From Gammaproteobacteria bacterium (lineage in GTDB: Bacteria > Pseudomonadota > Gammaproteobacteria > Competibacterales > Competibacteraceae): a stretch of DNA of 64,000 nucleotides. Below the pieces are notes generated by a model. It saw nothing but the letters and a program-made list of their open reading frames with translations. It did no database searches and was not told the origin of the DNA. This document shows positions 42,381 through 51,329 of this stretch, piece by piece (the stretch's first letter is position 1; every line of letters begins with the position of its first letter). The translations under genes were made by a program, and so were the position numbers. The stretch covers positions 124,001 through 188,000 of the forward strand of contig JACKMZ010000004.1 in the NCBI GenBank assembly GCA_024235135.1. Direction: 5' to 3'.

Positions 42381-43045
42381 ACGCCAGCCACCTGAACCGG
42401 AACATCCACCGCACCCTGCCTGACGCCCGCATCATCGCAACCCCCTTACCGTTATGCCCGGAACTGAGTTTGTATTTGATCGATCCGGACAATATGCAAC
42501 GCCCGTTCAACAGTGACGAAATCCAGATAATCCTGGCCAATACCCCGTATTGGTGTTTCTGTTGGGCGGCGGGGCAGGCCCTGGCGCACTATCTGTTGAA
42601 CAATCCCGAGCAGGTGGCGGGGAAAACCGTCCTGGACTTCGGCTCGGGCTCCGGTGTCGTCGCTATAGCGGCCGCTCTCGCCGGCGCCGCGGAGGTCATC
42701 GCCTGCGATATCGATGCCGACGCCCTGGACGCCATCGTGGCGAATGCCGAACTTAATCAGGTTTCACTGCGAACCTGCGAAACACTGGATACCCTTATCC
42801 AGCCGCCCGACCTGATCATCGCTGCCGATGTACTTTATGACATCGCCAATCGGCACTTCCTAGAGCTTTTTCTAACGCAACAGTCGGATGTATTGCTGGC
42901 TGATTCACGCGTCAAAGAAATTGACCTGCCACCCTATCGCAAAATCACCGAGATTCACGCGACCACTCTGCCGGATTTGCAGGAACCTGACCTGTTCAAT
43001 CGGGTCGCACTGTATCGGGCCGATTTACGCAACCGGTCAGTCTGA
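42377..43045 (+). CDS. Class I methyltransferase (protein-lysine type, METTL20/PrmA-like)
   Basis: About 222 residues, from a GTG that overlaps the previous stop. The SAM motif is VLDFGSGSGVVAIAAALAG, followed by IACDIDADALDAI and the loop IIAADVLYD. The short N-terminus with PFNSDEIQIILANTPYW fits the METTL20 or ribosomal L11 methyltransferase-like family. ETF-beta is the substrate of METTL20; that assignment is not proven here. Confidence 0.8.
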   Translation: MNASHLNRNIHRTLPDARIIATPLPLCPELSLYLIDPDNMQRPFNSDEIQIILANTPYWCFCWAAGQALAHYLLNNPEQVAGKTVLDFGSGSGVVAIAAALAGAAEVIACDIDADALDAIVANAELNQVSLRTCETLDTLIQPPDLIIAADVLYDIANRHFLELFLTQQSDVLLADSRVKEIDLPPYRKITEIHATTLPDLQEPDLFNRVALYRADLRNRSV

Positions 43046-43202
43046 CCTGCTCCATATTCTGTTCATCGGCGTAAACCCATTCACGGCCTGCCACCCAGCC
43101 GATTACGAATGTGCCGCAATATTCAGGAAAGGTTCAGTTTACCGGTATCAAAATCATAAAAATTTTATTGCAAACTCCCCACCCAAAAACCCGAGGCAAG
43201 CC

Positions 43203-43547
43203 ATGCAAAACTACAAATTGATTGTACTGGGATCGCTGATACTCGCGCCGACACTCAGTTTCGCCGTGGACTGGGATGCCGCGTTAGGCGGCGGAGTCGG
43301 TGGAGCGGTCGGAGCCGCCGTCGGCTCGGAAGTGGGCGGCCGTAACGGGGCTATCGTAGGTGGTGCGGTCGGCGGTGCGGTGGGCACGGCGATCACGACC
43401 CGCAACCGCAGCTCCAGCTCCAGCTCCAGCTATTACAGAGAGAGTGAAACCCAATACCGGGCGCCGAGCCGTGAAGTGATTTACGTGGACCCACCCCGGA
43501 GCCGGGGCTTCTGCCCTCCTGGCCACGCCAAGAAAGGCGAATGTTAA
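43203..43547 (+). CDS. Glycine-zipper exported protein
   Basis: A 114-residue protein with a signal peptide ending near SFAVDW. A glycine zipper follows (GGGVGGAVGAAVGSEVGG, then GGAVGGAVGTAI), then a run of serines and an unusual Pro/Arg- and Cys-containing end (GFCPPGHAKKGEC). Glycine zippers insert into or span membranes. The ATG at 43203 is chosen because the signal peptide begins there; the longer open frame ahead overlaps the methyltransferase in another frame. Confidence 0.8.
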   Translation: MQNYKLIVLGSLILAPTLSFAVDWDAALGGGVGGAVGAAVGSEVGGRNGAIVGGAVGGAVGTAITTRNRSSSSSSSYYRESETQYRAPSREVIYVDPPRSRGFCPPGHAKKGEC

Positions 43548-43655
43548 GGCCGTGCAAGGTCGGGCATCGGCCCGTCCAGTCCTCGACTGAAAAGACCCAA
43601 GTAAAACGATAAGACCTACCCGCCCCAAACGACACCAGCAAAAAGGCTACAAATC

Positions 43656-44288
43656 ATGAAAAAATCACTCATGGGGTTATGCGCAAGCCTGTTGTTGATC
43701 ATCGCTCTGCCCTCGATGGCCGACAAAAAAGATGACGATGACAGCGATCTTCCCAACGGACAGCCCTTCCAGGAACTGCAGAGTCAGATCAACGAACTTC
43801 GCAACGAACTTTACGAGCTTAAAGGCGATGTCGATTACGAAGGTGAGTCCGTGCGTGACAAGGTGGGTTTCATATTGCACGCGGGCGATTCCTATGCCCT
43901 GGACATTCCTAAGAATTCACATCGCGCCGTGCGTATTGAGATCACCCTGCGTTTTCAGGACGGGGATGAAATCTACTTTCCCAGTGACGCGGACGACGCA
44001 CCAAGCAATCTGATGTATGCCACCGTTTATCGGAATCCCAGGCAATCCGATTCGGACATAGAACTCAGTTGGATCGGAACCGACAGCAATGGCTCCAACA
44101 GTGCTGGAACATTTTCCCGCAGCGATGGCGATAAAACCATCGCCGTCATCTATGGAGAACTAGCCGACGGCCCCATATGGCTGGGACGACTGATCGCCAC
44201 GGACGATCGACGGATTCTCGTCGAACAAAACGTCGATCTGGAAGGTACATTCTTCGAAGATGGCCGTTATGTCGTGACTATCTGGTAG
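43656..44288 (+). CDS. Exported protein of unknown function
   Basis: A 210-residue protein with a signal peptide (MKKSLMGLCASLLLIIALPS, ending SMADKK). An acidic DDDDSD segment, a short coiled coil (QSQINELRNELYELKGD) and a mainly beta-rich C-terminal region follow. No family recognised. The spacing and strand do not mark it as an operon member. Confidence 0.75.
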   Translation: MKKSLMGLCASLLLIIALPSMADKKDDDDSDLPNGQPFQELQSQINELRNELYELKGDVDYEGESVRDKVGFILHAGDSYALDIPKNSHRAVRIEITLRFQDGDEIYFPSDADDAPSNLMYATVYRNPRQSDSDIELSWIGTDSNGSNSAGTFSRSDGDKTIAVIYGELADGPIWLGRLIATDDRRILVEQNVDLEGTFFEDGRYVVTIW

Positions 44289-44346
44289 ACAGAAGCCCCA
44301 TCCAAACAGGGATGCCGCAGATTGGGTGGGAAAGAGGGAATCGCCC

Positions 44347-44379
44347 CTTGCCCGTGCGTGACAAGCACACGCGGGCAAG
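44347..44379. terminator. Terminator-like hairpin between convergent genes
   Basis: A 14-bp stem with one mismatch and one G-T pair (CTTGCCCG with CGGGCAAG at the base) and a 5-nt loop. It lies between the convergent ends of the exported protein gene and ctaB. On the + side CTTAAAAG follows a second short repeat; no strong T run. Confidence 0.6.
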
Positions 44380-44392
44380 GCGTGCAAGGGGC

Positions 44393-45298
44393 TTAAAAGA
44401 TATTGACCCAGTAATGATCGACCATCAAGACCAGGAATAAGCCAAACAAATAGACGATGGAAAAGCCAAAGGTCGGCATCGCCAACCGATCATCGGCTGT
44501 CACGAACAATTTCAGCGCATACCAGAGAAACCGCAAACCCAGCAGGACAGCGCCCACCAGATAAAGCAAACCGCTCATTCCGATCAGGAACGGAAACAAT
44601 GTCACCAGCACCAGCAGAATCGTGTACAACACGATGTGCAAGCGGGTGAATTCCACGCCATGGGTAACCGGCAGCATGGGAATATCGGCTTTGGCGTATT
44701 CATTCCGGCGGTGGATAGCCAGGGCCCAGAAATGGGGCGGCGTCCAGATGAAAATAATCAGAAACAGCAGAAAAGCGCCCGGTTCCAGTTGTCCCGTCAC
44801 GGCCGTCCAACCAAGCAAGGGAGGAGCCGCTCCCGCCGCGCCGCCAATGACGATATTCTGGGGCGTGGCGCGCTTCAGAAACAACGTGTAGATGATGGCG
44901 TAACCGATCAATGAGCAGAACGTCAATGCGGTCGTCAATGGATTGGTGAAAAGTAACAACAGCGTCATGCCCAAAGCACCGAGCAGGATGGCGAACACCA
45001 ACACCTGGCGGGTATCCAGATGGCCGGTAGGCAAAGGCCGTTTGCAGGTGCGCGCCATGATCGCATCCACCCGCCTATCCACTAAATGATTGATGGCGGC
45101 GGCGGAACTGGCCGCCAGGGCGATACCCAATGAGCCGAAAATCAACACCGACCAAGGCACCATCGCCGAGGTGGATAACAACATCCCCACCATCGCCGTA
45201 AAGGTGATCAAGGCCACGACCTTAGGTTTGGTCAGCTCCAGATAATCCCGCCCGTATTGAAAAATCGTGGGAGCCAGCGCCTGGGTATGCATATTCAT
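44393..45298 (-). CDS. ctaB: Heme O synthase (protoheme farnesyltransferase)
   Basis: A 301-residue UbiA-type prenyltransferase with seven to nine membrane helices. The two aspartate-rich loops are NHLVDRRVDAIMARTCKRPLP and, later, HRRNEYAKADIPMLP; LTKPKVVALITFTA marks the N-terminus. It farnesylates heme b to heme O, the precursor of heme A. It starts by overlapping ctaA by 4 nt and is the last gene of the oxidase assembly operon. Confidence 0.95.
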   Translation of the reverse strand: MNMHTQALAPTIFQYGRDYLELTKPKVVALITFTAMVGMLLSTSAMVPWSVLIFGSLGIALAASSAAAINHLVDRRVDAIMARTCKRPLPTGHLDTRQVLVFAILLGALGMTLLLLFTNPLTTALTFCSLIGYAIIYTLFLKRATPQNIVIGGAAGAAPPLLGWTAVTGQLEPGAFLLFLIIFIWTPPHFWALAIHRRNEYAKADIPMLPVTHGVEFTRLHIVLYTILLVLVTLFPFLIGMSGLLYLVGAVLLGLRFLWYALKLFVTADDRLAMPTFGFSIVYLFGLFLVLMVDHYWVNIF

Positions 45299-46308
45299 AA
45301 TGTTTTCCTGGGATACAAAGTGTGATTGAGCGTGACCACGGCGAGAAGCAACAGCGCAGCGCCTGCATTATGCGCCACTGCGACCGGTAACGGCAGGGTC
45401 AATACCACGTTGGCTATGCCAAGACTAATCTGAGTAAGCAGCAGCACGCCGACGACAAACCCCACGCCGCGCAGCACGCGATCCCTGGCCATGCTGATGA
45501 CCCGCCAGACGAGCCACCCTAAATAAAGAAAAACCACAAGGGCGCCGATACGATGCATGACATGGATAGCGACCCGCGCATCGTTGTCCAGCACCCCGCC
45601 TTCGTAGGAAATACCCAACCCTCGCCACAGGATGAAGGCTTCCTTGAAATCCATCGGTGGCCACCAAGCCGTCTGGCAGGTGGGGAAATCCGGGCAGGCC
45701 AAGGCCGCGTAGTTGGCGCTCGTCCACCCACCCAGGGCGATCTGCGCTACCACCAGGATCAAGGCCAGCAAGGCCCAGGGCCGCAGCCAATCGGCATCCT
45801 CGTCCGCAGTCGGCAGAAAGCCCTGGCGCAACACCAGCCACCACAATAGCGCCAGAGTGGTCAGACCGCCCAGCAGATGGGCCATCACGATCACCGGTTT
45901 CAACAACAGTGTTACCGTCCACATTCCCAGCAAGGCTTGAAAGACGATCAAGCCCACCAGAAGCAAAGGCAGCACGACGGGTTGACCGCTTTCATTTCGG
46001 TGTCGCCAAGCGATGATCGCCAGCGACAACACCAGCAAACCCAGCGTACCGGCGAAATACCGGTGGATCATCTCCTTCCAGGCCTTGGGTGCTTCGACGG
46101 GCCTGTCCGGGTAGGCGGCATTGGCCTGGTCGACATGTTGATCGCTCTCTGGCACACCGACCAGATGGCCGTAACAACCCGGCCAATCGGGGCAACCCAG
46201 ACCGGCGTCGGACAGTCGCACGTAGGCGCCCAACACCACCACACCCAAGGCCAGCAGCGCGGCCAGTAAACTGATACGTCTAAATAGGGTCGTCGTCACG
46301 CCAGTCAA
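45295..46308 (-). CDS. ctaA: Heme A synthase (COX15/CtaA family)
   Basis: A 337-residue membrane protein with about eight helices. Family marks are GAYVRLSDAGLGCPDWPGCYG near the start, HRYFAGTLGLL, and VMHRIGALVVFLY, which carry the heme-ligating histidines. It oxidises heme O to heme A for the aa3-type oxidase. It overlaps ctaB and the upstream Sco-like gene by 4 nt each. Confidence 0.93.
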   Translation of the reverse strand: MTGVTTTLFRRISLLAALLALGVVVLGAYVRLSDAGLGCPDWPGCYGHLVGVPESDQHVDQANAAYPDRPVEAPKAWKEMIHRYFAGTLGLLVLSLAIIAWRHRNESGQPVVLPLLLVGLIVFQALLGMWTVTLLLKPVIVMAHLLGGLTTLALLWWLVLRQGFLPTADEDADWLRPWALLALILVVAQIALGGWTSANYAALACPDFPTCQTAWWPPMDFKEAFILWRGLGISYEGGVLDNDARVAIHVMHRIGALVVFLYLGWLVWRVISMARDRVLRGVGFVVGVLLLTQISLGIANVVLTLPLPVAVAHNAGAALLLLAVVTLNHTLYPRKTL

Positions 46309-46910
46309 CCAATCTTGGATATTTTGAATAGATGTTGCAAATCATCGAGTATGCCCTTGGGATTGCCGTCGGTGCTGTAGCGCATGAACAGATTGCCCAA
46401 GGGATCGATCAAGTAAATCCAACCGTCTGTATCTACCGAATGGGGAAACTGCCGGGAAAAGAAATCCAGCGTTTGCACGTCGGCTACGCCCACCGTCAGA
46501 TCGACGTGCTCCCGACCGAGCCACTGCAATAGGTCCTCATCGGGTCGTTCCGGCATCAGCCACAAAGTCTGCGCACGCAGCATATCCTTGCCCAGGGCCA
46601 GACGGATCTGACGAATATCGTACAAACCGGTTCGGCAACGCTGATCGCAGTTGGCCGCGCCGATATATAGCAGCGTCCAACGGCCGTTCAGAAATTCCGC
46701 ACCCAGCGCCTGGCCAGTTGGCCGGGTTGCGACGAAATGAGCAACGGGCTGAGCCGGATTCAGAAGCTCGCCGTGATTGGTGGTGTGCTGGGGATGCCAA
46801 CGCCCGACCAAAAACCAGGCCAGCGCGAGTGGCACGGCGAACAGGGCGAAGATGATGATCAGGTAAAGGCGCTGCCGGGTTGCGGGTAGTGTCGCCGTTT
46901 GTGTCAGCAT
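46305..46910 (-). CDS. Sco-like copper-site assembly protein
   Basis: A 201-residue membrane-anchored protein with one N-terminal helix and a thioredoxin-like domain. The possible copper ligands are the cysteines in ANCDQRCRTG (CxxxC) and a later histidine near FPHSVD. This fits the SCO1 family that loads CuA of subunit II, though the sequence is divergent. Its ATG lies 3 nt after the SURF1 stop. Confidence 0.75.
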   Translation of the reverse strand: MLTQTATLPATRQRLYLIIIFALFAVPLALAWFLVGRWHPQHTTNHGELLNPAQPVAHFVATRPTGQALGAEFLNGRWTLLYIGAANCDQRCRTGLYDIRQIRLALGKDMLRAQTLWLMPERPDEDLLQWLGREHVDLTVGVADVQTLDFFSRQFPHSVDTDGWIYLIDPLGNLFMRYSTDGNPKGILDDLQHLFKISKIG

Positions 46911-46913
46911 GAG

Positions 46914-47675
46914 TCACTCCGGTTGGGAATCGGTTTCGCCATGTGCCCGGGTGTTAACCACGAGATAGATAGCGATCAAGGCGATGGCTAGCGAGAACCA
47001 TTGAACGGCATATCCGCGATGGCGTTCCGGCCCGAATCCCTCTGCAACCGGGCGCCACTCCCGCCGATAACCCTCTGCCGCGTCGGAATCCAGCAGAATG
47101 ACGGCGGGTGCCAGCGGATAATCCAGTGCGCCGGCTAATTCAGCGTAATTCATGTGTTGTACGACACGCGGCCACTGGCCAGTCGATTCCACGTTGCCCA
47201 GGAAAATACCCGGATTGGCGGGTTGCGAAACTCGGCCCCATATTTCGACATCGGTATCATTGACGCGGATATCCGGCAACTGCTGCCGGGATGTTCCAAG
47301 CGGTATCCAGCCACGATTCACAAAGATGGCCGGTTCGTTGCCGGCTCTGAGCAAGGGCGTATAAACATGGAAACCCACCATCCCATCCTGCACCTGATTG
47401 TCCAAAAGGATTTGATGGGCCGCATCGTAATGACCCCGAACGTGAATACCACGATACCGAGAATCATTGGCGCCAAGATCAATCTGATCTATAGGCGCAT
47501 AAGGTAATTGCATTTGCGTGGCAAAGGCCTTTTGCAAAGCCTCTTTCTGATGTGCCCGACTTAATTGCCAAAAACCCAGACTCAATAACAGCGGAAGAAC
47601 AACAAAAGTAATCAGACTGGGAATTAATGCCGGTTTGAAAACGTATCGGCCAAGTTTTAATGAAAATTCAGCCAT
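46914..47675 (-). CDS. SURF1-family oxidase assembly protein
   Basis: From the ATG at 47675, 253 residues with one helix at each end (PALIPSLITFVVLPLLLSLG and WFSLAIALIAIYLVV). The intermembrane part has VRGHYDAAHQILLDNQ and FVNRGWIPLGTSR, typical of SURF1. SURF1 helps heme A insertion into subunit I. First gene of the SURF1-sco-ctaA-ctaB operon. Confidence 0.9.
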   Translation of the reverse strand: MAEFSLKLGRYVFKPALIPSLITFVVLPLLLSLGFWQLSRAHQKEALQKAFATQMQLPYAPIDQIDLGANDSRYRGIHVRGHYDAAHQILLDNQVQDGMVGFHVYTPLLRAGNEPAIFVNRGWIPLGTSRQQLPDIRVNDTDVEIWGRVSQPANPGIFLGNVESTGQWPRVVQHMNYAELAGALDYPLAPAVILLDSDAAEGYRREWRPVAEGFGPERHRGYAVQWFSLAIALIAIYLVVNTRAHGETDSQPE

Positions 47676-47755
47676 TGACAGCGCGTGTAAGCACACCACC
47701 GAGTTGCGTTATACTGTTCATTGTCACATTTCTTTAATCTGCCCAGGAAGAATCC

Positions 47756-47971
47756 ATGTTTTTCAAACTCCTTGTCATACTCGTTTTACTGGCCATAGTG
47801 GCCAGTCTGGGCTCCGGACTTTTTTTCCTAGTCACCGATAAAGGCCACACCAATCGCACGGTGAAAGCGCTGACCGTGCGTATCGCCTTATCACTGGGGC
47901 TGTTTATCCTATTGATGATCGCTTATGCGCTGGGATTGATCACCCCGCACGGAATCTACCCGCCTTCCTGA
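47756..47971 (+). CDS. DUF2909 twin-transmembrane small protein
   Basis: A 71-residue protein with two membrane helices (LLVILVLLAIVASLGSGLFFL and LSLGLFILLMIAYALGLI). It sits in the reverse sense between SURF1 and ctaE, a common place for DUF2909 in gammaproteobacteria. It probably takes part in the oxidase complex or its assembly; no direct evidence. Confidence 0.85.
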   Translation: MFFKLLVILVLLAIVASLGSGLFFLVTDKGHTNRTVKALTVRIALSLGLFILLMIAYALGLITPHGIYPPS

Positions 47972-47991
47972 CAACGACCGAGCGTTGTATT

Positions 47992-48024
47992 CACCCCCGG
48001 CCGCGATAAACGCGGCCGGGGGTG
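47992..48024. terminator. Perfect 14-bp hairpin between convergent genes
   Basis: CACCCCCGGCCGCG pairs with CGCGGCCGGGGGTG around the 5-nt loop ATAAA. It lies between the DUF2909 stop and the ctaE stop. No T run follows on either strand, so termination is likely but unproven. Confidence 0.7.
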
Positions 48025-48041
48025 TGGAAAAAGCGGTTGGG

Positions 48042-48899
48042 CTATAGCCAGTAAACGAAAATGAACAGCCCCAACCAGACGATGTCCACAAAGTGCCAGT
48101 ACCAGGCTGCCGCTTCGAAGGCGAAATGACGGTGGGCTGAAAAGTGGCCACGTATGCTACGTAACAACATGACGGCCAGCATGATGGCGCCCAGGGTGAC
48201 ATGCAAACCGTGGAAGCCGGTGAGCATGAAAAAGGTGGAGCCATAGATGCCGCTATGCAGGGTCAGATTGTATTCATGCATCGCATGGGAATATTCGACG
48301 CCTTGCAGGATCAGGAACAGCACACCCAAGCCCACGGTGGCCGCAAGGCCCCAGATCAACTGATCTCGTTTGTTTTCCTTCAAACCCCAATGCGCCCACG
48401 TCACGGTCACGCCGCTGGAGAGCAGAATCAACGTGTTGATGGCGGGTAGACCCCAAGCCTCCATGGGCTCGAAGGAACCGCCGACATCTCCGGGACCGTT
48501 AGTAGGCCAGGCCATGTCGTAATTCGGCCAGAGCAGATCGTGGGTCAGGAAGTGGGATTCCCCCCCCAGCCACGGCACAGCGTATTCACGTGCGTAAAAG
48601 AGTGCGCCAAAGAACGCGGCGAAGAACATCACCTCGGAAAAGATGAACCACCCCATGCCCCAGCGAAAGGAGTGATCGACCTGATCGTTGTACAGGCCGG
48701 TTTCGCTTTCGTGAATCACGGTGCCGAACCAGCCGAACAGCATGACGATGATGGTCGCCCCACCGATCACCATCCAGAACGAGCCATGGCCGTTCAATAG
48801 ATTCGCGAAACCTATCATGAAAAGGAATAAGCCCACCGACCCGATAATGGGCCAGCGACTCCCATGCGGTACGTAATACCCACCGTGAGCCTGAGTCAT
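48042..48899 (-). CDS. ctaE: Cytochrome c oxidase subunit III
   Basis: A 285-residue protein with seven helices. Characteristic stretches are RWGMGWFIFSEVMFFAAFFGAL, FFMLTGFHGLHVTLGAIML and AAWYWHFVDIVWLGLFIFVYWL at the C-terminus. It lies downstream of ctaG and ctaD in the caa3 oxidase operon. Confidence 0.96.
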   Translation of the reverse strand: MTQAHGGYYVPHGSRWPIIGSVGLFLFMIGFANLLNGHGSFWMVIGGATIIVMLFGWFGTVIHESETGLYNDQVDHSFRWGMGWFIFSEVMFFAAFFGALFYAREYAVPWLGGESHFLTHDLLWPNYDMAWPTNGPGDVGGSFEPMEAWGLPAINTLILLSSGVTVTWAHWGLKENKRDQLIWGLAATVGLGVLFLILQGVEYSHAMHEYNLTLHSGIYGSTFFMLTGFHGLHVTLGAIMLAVMLLRSIRGHFSAHRHFAFEAAAWYWHFVDIVWLGLFIFVYWL

Positions 48900-48930
48900 A
48901 ACGTTCTCCCCTAAGATTTGCTCATTTGGT

Positions 48931-49479
48931 TTAGTCTTGATGCGCGACTTCGTTCAGCTTAAAAAATGTGTAAGAAAGCGTGACGGTCGTGATCTCCGCA
49001 GGCAACGCGGTGTCAATCCGGAAAGTCACGGGCATATCGCGACCTTCCCCAGGTTTGAAGTCCTGCTTGGAAAAGCAGAAACATTCGATTTTTTGAAAGT
49101 GCGAAGCAGCCAAACCCGGCGCAACACTCGGGATCGCCTGACCCACCAACGGTTGGTCAGTTAAATTCTTGGCGTAATACGCGATGTGATAGAACTCACC
49201 CGGATGGACCTTCAACTTGGCAATTTCAGGATGAAACTCCCAAGGCGCCGATTCGTTGAGACTGGCCAAGAACTCCACCGTGACGATCCGTTTGTCATCG
49301 ATCGGCCCGGATGTGTCCTTCGCCACTTCGTTGCTGGTTTTGCCGTTCAGCCCAGTGATTTTGCAAAAAACGCTATACACCGGAACCAAGGCAAAGCCGA
49401 ATCCGAACATCGCCACAACGACAATCAACAAGCGCACCAAAAGGCGCTTGTTAGCCTGTTTAATTGAATCCTCGGTCAT
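48931..49479 (-). CDS. ctaG: Cytochrome c oxidase assembly protein CtaG (Cox11)
   Basis: A 182-residue protein anchored by one N-terminal helix. The copper ligands are in IECFCFSKQ, and FCKITGLNG is the family's start motif. It delivers copper to CuB of subunit I. It overlaps the 41-residue gene upstream by 4 nt and lies 31 nt before ctaE. Confidence 0.95.
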   Translation of the reverse strand: MTEDSIKQANKRLLVRLLIVVVAMFGFGFALVPVYSVFCKITGLNGKTSNEVAKDTSGPIDDKRIVTVEFLASLNESAPWEFHPEIAKLKVHPGEFYHIAYYAKNLTDQPLVGQAIPSVAPGLAASHFQKIECFCFSKQDFKPGEGRDMPVTFRIDTALPAEITTVTLSYTFFKLNEVAHQD

Positions 49480-49601
49480 TTGAAGGCAACGGTAATCATG
49501 ATGCCAAAGTAAAAGGCCAAGGCCACCGCACTCAACAAGATGATGGTGCGGCGATTGGCGGCACGCCGCCTTTGTTCATCATCCAAACCTATTACCCTCA
49601 T
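49476..49601 (-). CDS. 41-residue membrane protein in the oxidase operon
   Basis: From the ATG at 49601, 41 residues: a basic start (QRRRAANRRTI) and one helix (IILLSAVALAFYFGIMITVAF). Its stop overlaps the ctaG start by 4 nt, which strongly supports translation. Small single-helix proteins in this place are known in many proteobacterial cox operons but not well described. An in-frame start at 49658 is less likely. Confidence 0.75.
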   Translation of the reverse strand: MRVIGLDDEQRRRAANRRTIILLSAVALAFYFGIMITVAFK

Positions 49602-49731
49602 GCTTAATGCCCCACTTTGTTTGGAAAATTTGGAATACCCTTCCAACCGACATCGCATCTCTATTCAACTACGGGTGCCACGCTCCTGTGCGCAGCACCC
49701 GTCAGTCAGACCGAAGCGAATCCCGGCCGCT

Positions 49732-51309
49732 TTACTTCACGACCGGAGCGGTCTCGAAGCTATGGTAGGGCGGGGGTGAACTCAGGGTCCATTCCAGACC
49801 TTCTGCCCCTTCCCATACTTGGGAGGTTGCCTTCTGGCCACCACGAATGGTCTTAAAGACGATATAGACAAATAGCAATTGCGAGAATCCGAAGAGGAAA
49901 GCGCCGTAAGTGGCAATCTCGTTAAATCCAGTGAATTGCAATGCATAGTCCGGAATACGCCGCGGCATGCCGGCCAAACCCAGGAAGTGCATGGGGAAAA
50001 ACAGCAGATTGACGCCAATAACGGACAACCAGAAATGTATCTTGCCTAGCTTTTCGTCATACATATGGCCGGTCCACTTCGGCAACCAGTAATACACGGC
50101 CGCCATGATGGAGAACACAGCACCAGGCACCAGCACGTAATGGAAGTGGGCCACCACAAAGTATGTGTCTTGGTATTGGAAATCCGCTGGCGTCATGGCC
50201 AACATCAACCCCGAGAAACCACCGATGGTAAATAAGATGACGAACGCAATGGCGAAAAGCATCGGCGTTTCAAAGGTCATGGAACCCTTCCACATGGTCG
50301 AGACCCAATTAAACACCTTCACACCCGTTGGCACCGCAATCAACATTGTTGCGTACATAAAGAACAACTCGCCACCCAACGGCATACCGACCGTAAACAT
50401 ATGGTGTGCCCAAACAATGAACGACAGGAAAGCGATGGAGGCCGTGGCGTACACCATCGAGCTGTAACCGAACAGCGGCTTCCGGGCAAAGGTGGGAATG
50501 ATCTGCGAGACCACGCCAAAGGCGGGCAGGATCATAATGTAAACTTCAGGATGGCCGAAGAACCAGAAAATATGCTGGAACATCACCGGATCCCCGCCAC
50601 CGGCCGCATTGAAGAAGGAGGTGCCGAAAAACTTATCGGTCAGCAGCATGGTCACAGCGCCGGCCAATACCGGCATCACGGCGATCAGCAAAAACGCGGT
50701 AATAAGCCAGGTCCACACGAACAGCGGCATCTTCAGCAAGTTCATGCCGGGCGCACGCATATTCAAAATGGTAGCGATGACGTTGATCGCTCCCATGATC
50801 GAAGACATGCCCATCAAGTGAACCGAGAAAATAACGAACGGGAAGGCCGCGCCCATCTGCAAAACCAGCGGAGGATACATGGTCCAGCCGCCGGCGGGTC
50901 CGCCACCTTGCATGAACAGAGTGGACAGCAACAGCGTAAACGCGAAGGGCAGAATCCAGAAGCTCCAGTTGTTCATGCGCGGCAGGGCCATGTCCGGTGC
51001 GCCGATCATCATCGGCAGCAACCAGTTCGCCAAGCCCACGAACGCCGGCATCACCGCACCGAAAATCATAATCAGCGCGTGCATGGTGGTCATCTGATTG
51101 AAAAAGTACGGTTCGACGATTTGCAAACCCGGCTCGAACAGTTCGGCTCGGATCACCAACGCCATGGTACCGCCGATGAAAAACATCAACAGTGAAAACA
51201 GCAGATAAAGCGTGCCGATATCCTTGTGATTGGTGGTGAACAACCAGCGCGTCAAGCCCGACGCGGGTCCCTCGTGGTGTTCTTCATGGACGTGAGTCGC
51301 TGTACTCAT
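49732..51309 (-). CDS. ctaD: Cytochrome c oxidase subunit I
   Basis: A 525-residue heme-copper oxidase subunit with twelve helices. The heme and CuB ligands are in TTMHALIMIFGAVMPAF, FFGHPEVYIMILPAFG, FIVWAHHMFTVG and TYFVVAHFHYVL. The HPEVY motif shows an A-type aa3 oxidase. It follows subunit II by 20 nt. Confidence 0.98.
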   Translation of the reverse strand: MSTATHVHEEHHEGPASGLTRWLFTTNHKDIGTLYLLFSLLMFFIGGTMALVIRAELFEPGLQIVEPYFFNQMTTMHALIMIFGAVMPAFVGLANWLLPMMIGAPDMALPRMNNWSFWILPFAFTLLLSTLFMQGGGPAGGWTMYPPLVLQMGAAFPFVIFSVHLMGMSSIMGAINVIATILNMRAPGMNLLKMPLFVWTWLITAFLLIAVMPVLAGAVTMLLTDKFFGTSFFNAAGGGDPVMFQHIFWFFGHPEVYIMILPAFGVVSQIIPTFARKPLFGYSSMVYATASIAFLSFIVWAHHMFTVGMPLGGELFFMYATMLIAVPTGVKVFNWVSTMWKGSMTFETPMLFAIAFVILFTIGGFSGLMLAMTPADFQYQDTYFVVAHFHYVLVPGAVFSIMAAVYYWLPKWTGHMYDEKLGKIHFWLSVIGVNLLFFPMHFLGLAGMPRRIPDYALQFTGFNEIATYGAFLFGFSQLLFVYIVFKTIRGGQKATSQVWEGAEGLEWTLSSPPPYHSFETAPVVK

Positions 51310-51329
51310 ATGGCCTTACTCTCCCCAGA

